A stretch of 7,326 bases of DNA from an uncultured Bacillota bacterium (GTDB taxonomy: Bacteria; Bacillota; Clostridia; Caldicoprobacterales; UBA3941): the NCBI GenBank assembly GCA_937960725.1, contig CALGOY010000036.1:1-7326 (forward strand), in the 5' to 3' direction. Both the position numbers and the translations under genes were made by a program. Every line of letters starts with the position of its first letter. Position 1 is the first letter of the stretch. Shown one piece after another: positions 6,179-7,326 of this stretch. Under the pieces are notes generated by a model that saw only the letters and a program-made list of their open reading frames with translations, had not been told where the DNA came from and made no database searches.

Positions 6179-6976
6179 CTAATATTCAAATATATTTTGA
6201 AGAAAATCTAGAGATTCTGTCATATCTCTATAGTGATTATAATTATTCCTATATACTTCTAGAATAATAGGCCCTTGATAGCCTACCTTGTCTAGCTCTT
6301 GACGAAGGCGCTTAAAATCAAAGCTTCCCTGTCCTGGCAGATACAGATTTCCATCGCCATCAAAATCGCATGCATGGACATTTATAAGTCTATTCCCCAT
6401 TTGCCTTATAAAATCAAAAGGATCTCGCTCACTTCTCATAGCCTGTTTTATATCCAGTGTAAAGTAAAGATTATCGCTTCGCACATGTTCCATCATCCTA
6501 GTAGCAAACTCGGGAAATGAAAACCAACACCAATGGACGTTCTCCCAGGCAAATTTAACCCCGTACTCCCCCGCAATATCGCACAAATTGCTAGTAATCT
6601 CCCCAATCCATCTATAGTCAAGCTCAGGCTTGGCATTGGCCCTTACGGGAGGACCATGGAATACGTAGGTTTTAGCTCCCATTATTTGGGCTCCCTTAAG
6701 CACCCGAATAAATATCTCCCGAGCGTCTCTTCTTTGTCTTTCAGTAATAGAAAAAAGCTGCGGCTCAAATTGAGTGCTCAATGTGTGAACGGAATAAGCT
6801 TCAATTCCATATCGCTCTAGCTTATCCTTGACTATGGTGCAAAAATCCTCCGTATATTCGCTAAAAGATTCTAAAAAAATTTCCGCCTTCTTTATCCCTA
6901 ACTCATGTATAAGCGGGATTGCCTGCTCTGTTAAGGCATCAGGATAAAAACTAGCGGTGGATAGGCCTATCTCCAT
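6179..6976 (-). CDS. Sugar phosphate isomerase/epimerase-type TIM-barrel protein (AP endonuclease 2 superfamily)
   Basis: The 265-aa length and layout match the xylose-isomerase-like TIM-barrel family, which includes divalent-metal isomerases and epimerases acting on sugars and inositols. The expected metal ligands are visible in order at the barrel strand ends: E145 in AWENVHW, D175 in FTLDIKQA, H201 in NVHACDFDGDG and E240 in IILEVY. H64 (YSVHTLS) and H107 (YVFHGPP) line the same face. The position after D175 that is often histidine (DxxHA) reads DIKQA, so substrate handling may differ from IolE- or IolI-like enzymes. The start at 6976 has GGAGGAGG nine bases upstream. It follows the YitT-family gene by 16 bp and is probably co-transcribed with it. 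Its activity cannot be told from sequence. Closeness to a sugar-acid operon is suggestive, but it has its own transcription unit. Confidence 0.9.
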   Translation of the reverse strand: MEIGLSTASFYPDALTEQAIPLIHELGIKKAEIFLESFSEYTEDFCTIVKDKLERYGIEAYSVHTLSTQFEPQLFSITERQRRDAREIFIRVLKGAQIMGAKTYVFHGPPVRANAKPELDYRWIGEITSNLCDIAGEYGVKFAWENVHWCWFSFPEFATRMMEHVRSDNLYFTLDIKQAMRSERDPFDFIRQMGNRLINVHACDFDGDGNLYLPGQGSFDFKRLRQELDKVGYQGPIILEVYRNNYNHYRDMTESLDFLQNIFEY

Positions 6977-6985
6977 TAAAAATAA

Positions 6986-6993
6986 CCTCCTCC
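6986..6993 (-). promoter_or_regulatory. Ribosome binding site of the TIM-barrel gene, overlapping the upstream stop codon
   Basis: The minus strand reads TAGGAGGAGG. TAG (6995-6993) is the stop of the YitT-family gene, and its last G is the first base of the GGAGGAGG Shine-Dalgarno. Nine bases then lead to the ATG at 6976. The sharing suggests terminating ribosomes can reinitiate on the TIM-barrel gene. Confidence 0.75.
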
Positions 6994-7326
6994 TAAATAG
7001 AAAAACCCTCTCCCATAACTTCTTTTACATCGGCTACCAGCACAAAAGCAAATGGATCAATCTCATTTACTATAGATTTCAGCCTGACGGTTTGGGAGCG
7101 GTTTATTACACATAAAATAACATCTTTATCCTGCTGGGTATAGGCTCCTTTTCCCTTTAACAGAGTCACTCCTCGATCCAGCTCATTCATAATCCTCTTG
7201 GCAATTACTTCTGAATGATCGGATATTATTACAAATGCCTTAGCGGCATTAAGCCCCTCCACTATTAGATCAATCAGCTTAGTACTTAAATAAAGGGAAA
7301 CCAGGGCATACAGTGCCTCACTGGGG
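6993..7326 (-). CDS. YitT-family membrane protein, C-terminal part (DUF2179 domain; partial)
   Basis: The frame enters from beyond the window and its last 110 residues are visible. It begins with the end of the membrane region (EALYALVSLYLSTKLIDLIVEGL) and continues into the cytoplasmic DUF2179 domain. The domain shows the family pattern AKAFVIISDHSEVIAKRIMNELDRGVT split over its first helix, the GKGAYT turn, DVILCVINRSQ, and the terminal EIDPFAFVLVADVKEVMGEGF. YitT-type proteins have several predicted transmembrane helices plus this C-terminal domain, and their transport or sensing role is not settled. The C-terminus is intact, and the start and membrane helices lie outside the window. A GTG at 7262 is an internal valine, not a start. 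It is the upstream partner of the TIM-barrel gene in a probable two-gene operon. Confidence 0.92.
   Translation of the reverse strand, partial: PSEALYALVSLYLSTKLIDLIVEGLNAAKAFVIISDHSEVIAKRIMNELDRGVTLLKGKGAYTQQDKDVILCVINRSQTVRLKSIVNEIDPFAFVLVADVKEVMGEGFSI

Overview
The window looks like chromosomal DNA from a low-to-mid G+C Firmicute, most likely a member of the Clostridia. The evidence is purine-rich Shine-Dalgarno sequences (AGGGGGGA, AAGGGGA, GGAGGAGG), sigma-A type promoters, a YitT-family membrane protein, a CcpA-like LacI regulator and a perfect catabolite-type operator. I cannot name the genus. No RNA gene, CRISPR array, insertion sequence or phage gene is visible.

Right-to-left, positions 5503 down to 120 hold one minus-strand operon: promoter and operator (5457-5503), a leader of about 150 nt, 6-phosphogluconate dehydrogenase (gnd), an FGGY gluconokinase (gntK), a LarA-family nickel-pincer racemase/epimerase, and a LacI-family regulator. 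The genes are packed at +39 bp, -7 bp (overlap) and +11 bp. The reading that best fits is a sugar-acid pathway. The LarA homologue would interconvert C2-epimers of an aldonic acid (most simply D-mannonate and D-gluconate), GntK would phosphorylate gluconate, and Gnd would oxidatively decarboxylate 6-phosphogluconate to ribulose 5-phosphate. The last-gene regulator probably binds the 16-bp palindrome at the transcription start and so controls its own operon. The beginning of another minus-strand gene (1-62) follows the regulator without a visible terminator.

Positions 5504-5642 form a divergent intergenic region with a candidate promoter for a plus-strand gene (5643-6176), which encodes a small, membrane-anchored extracytoplasmic protein of unknown role with a carboxypeptidase-regulatory-like beta domain.

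Positions 6179-7326 hold a second minus-strand group: the C-terminal part of a YitT-family protein, followed 16 bp later by a sugar-phosphate isomerase/epimerase-type TIM-barrel protein. This group converges on the small plus-strand gene with only 2 bp between stop codons.

The most interesting point is the LarA homologue, whose nickel-ligand and catalytic residues all appear conserved, inside a gluconate operon. It suggests a C2-epimerase entry into the oxidative pentose phosphate route that would bypass the usual dehydratase/KDG route for mannonate.
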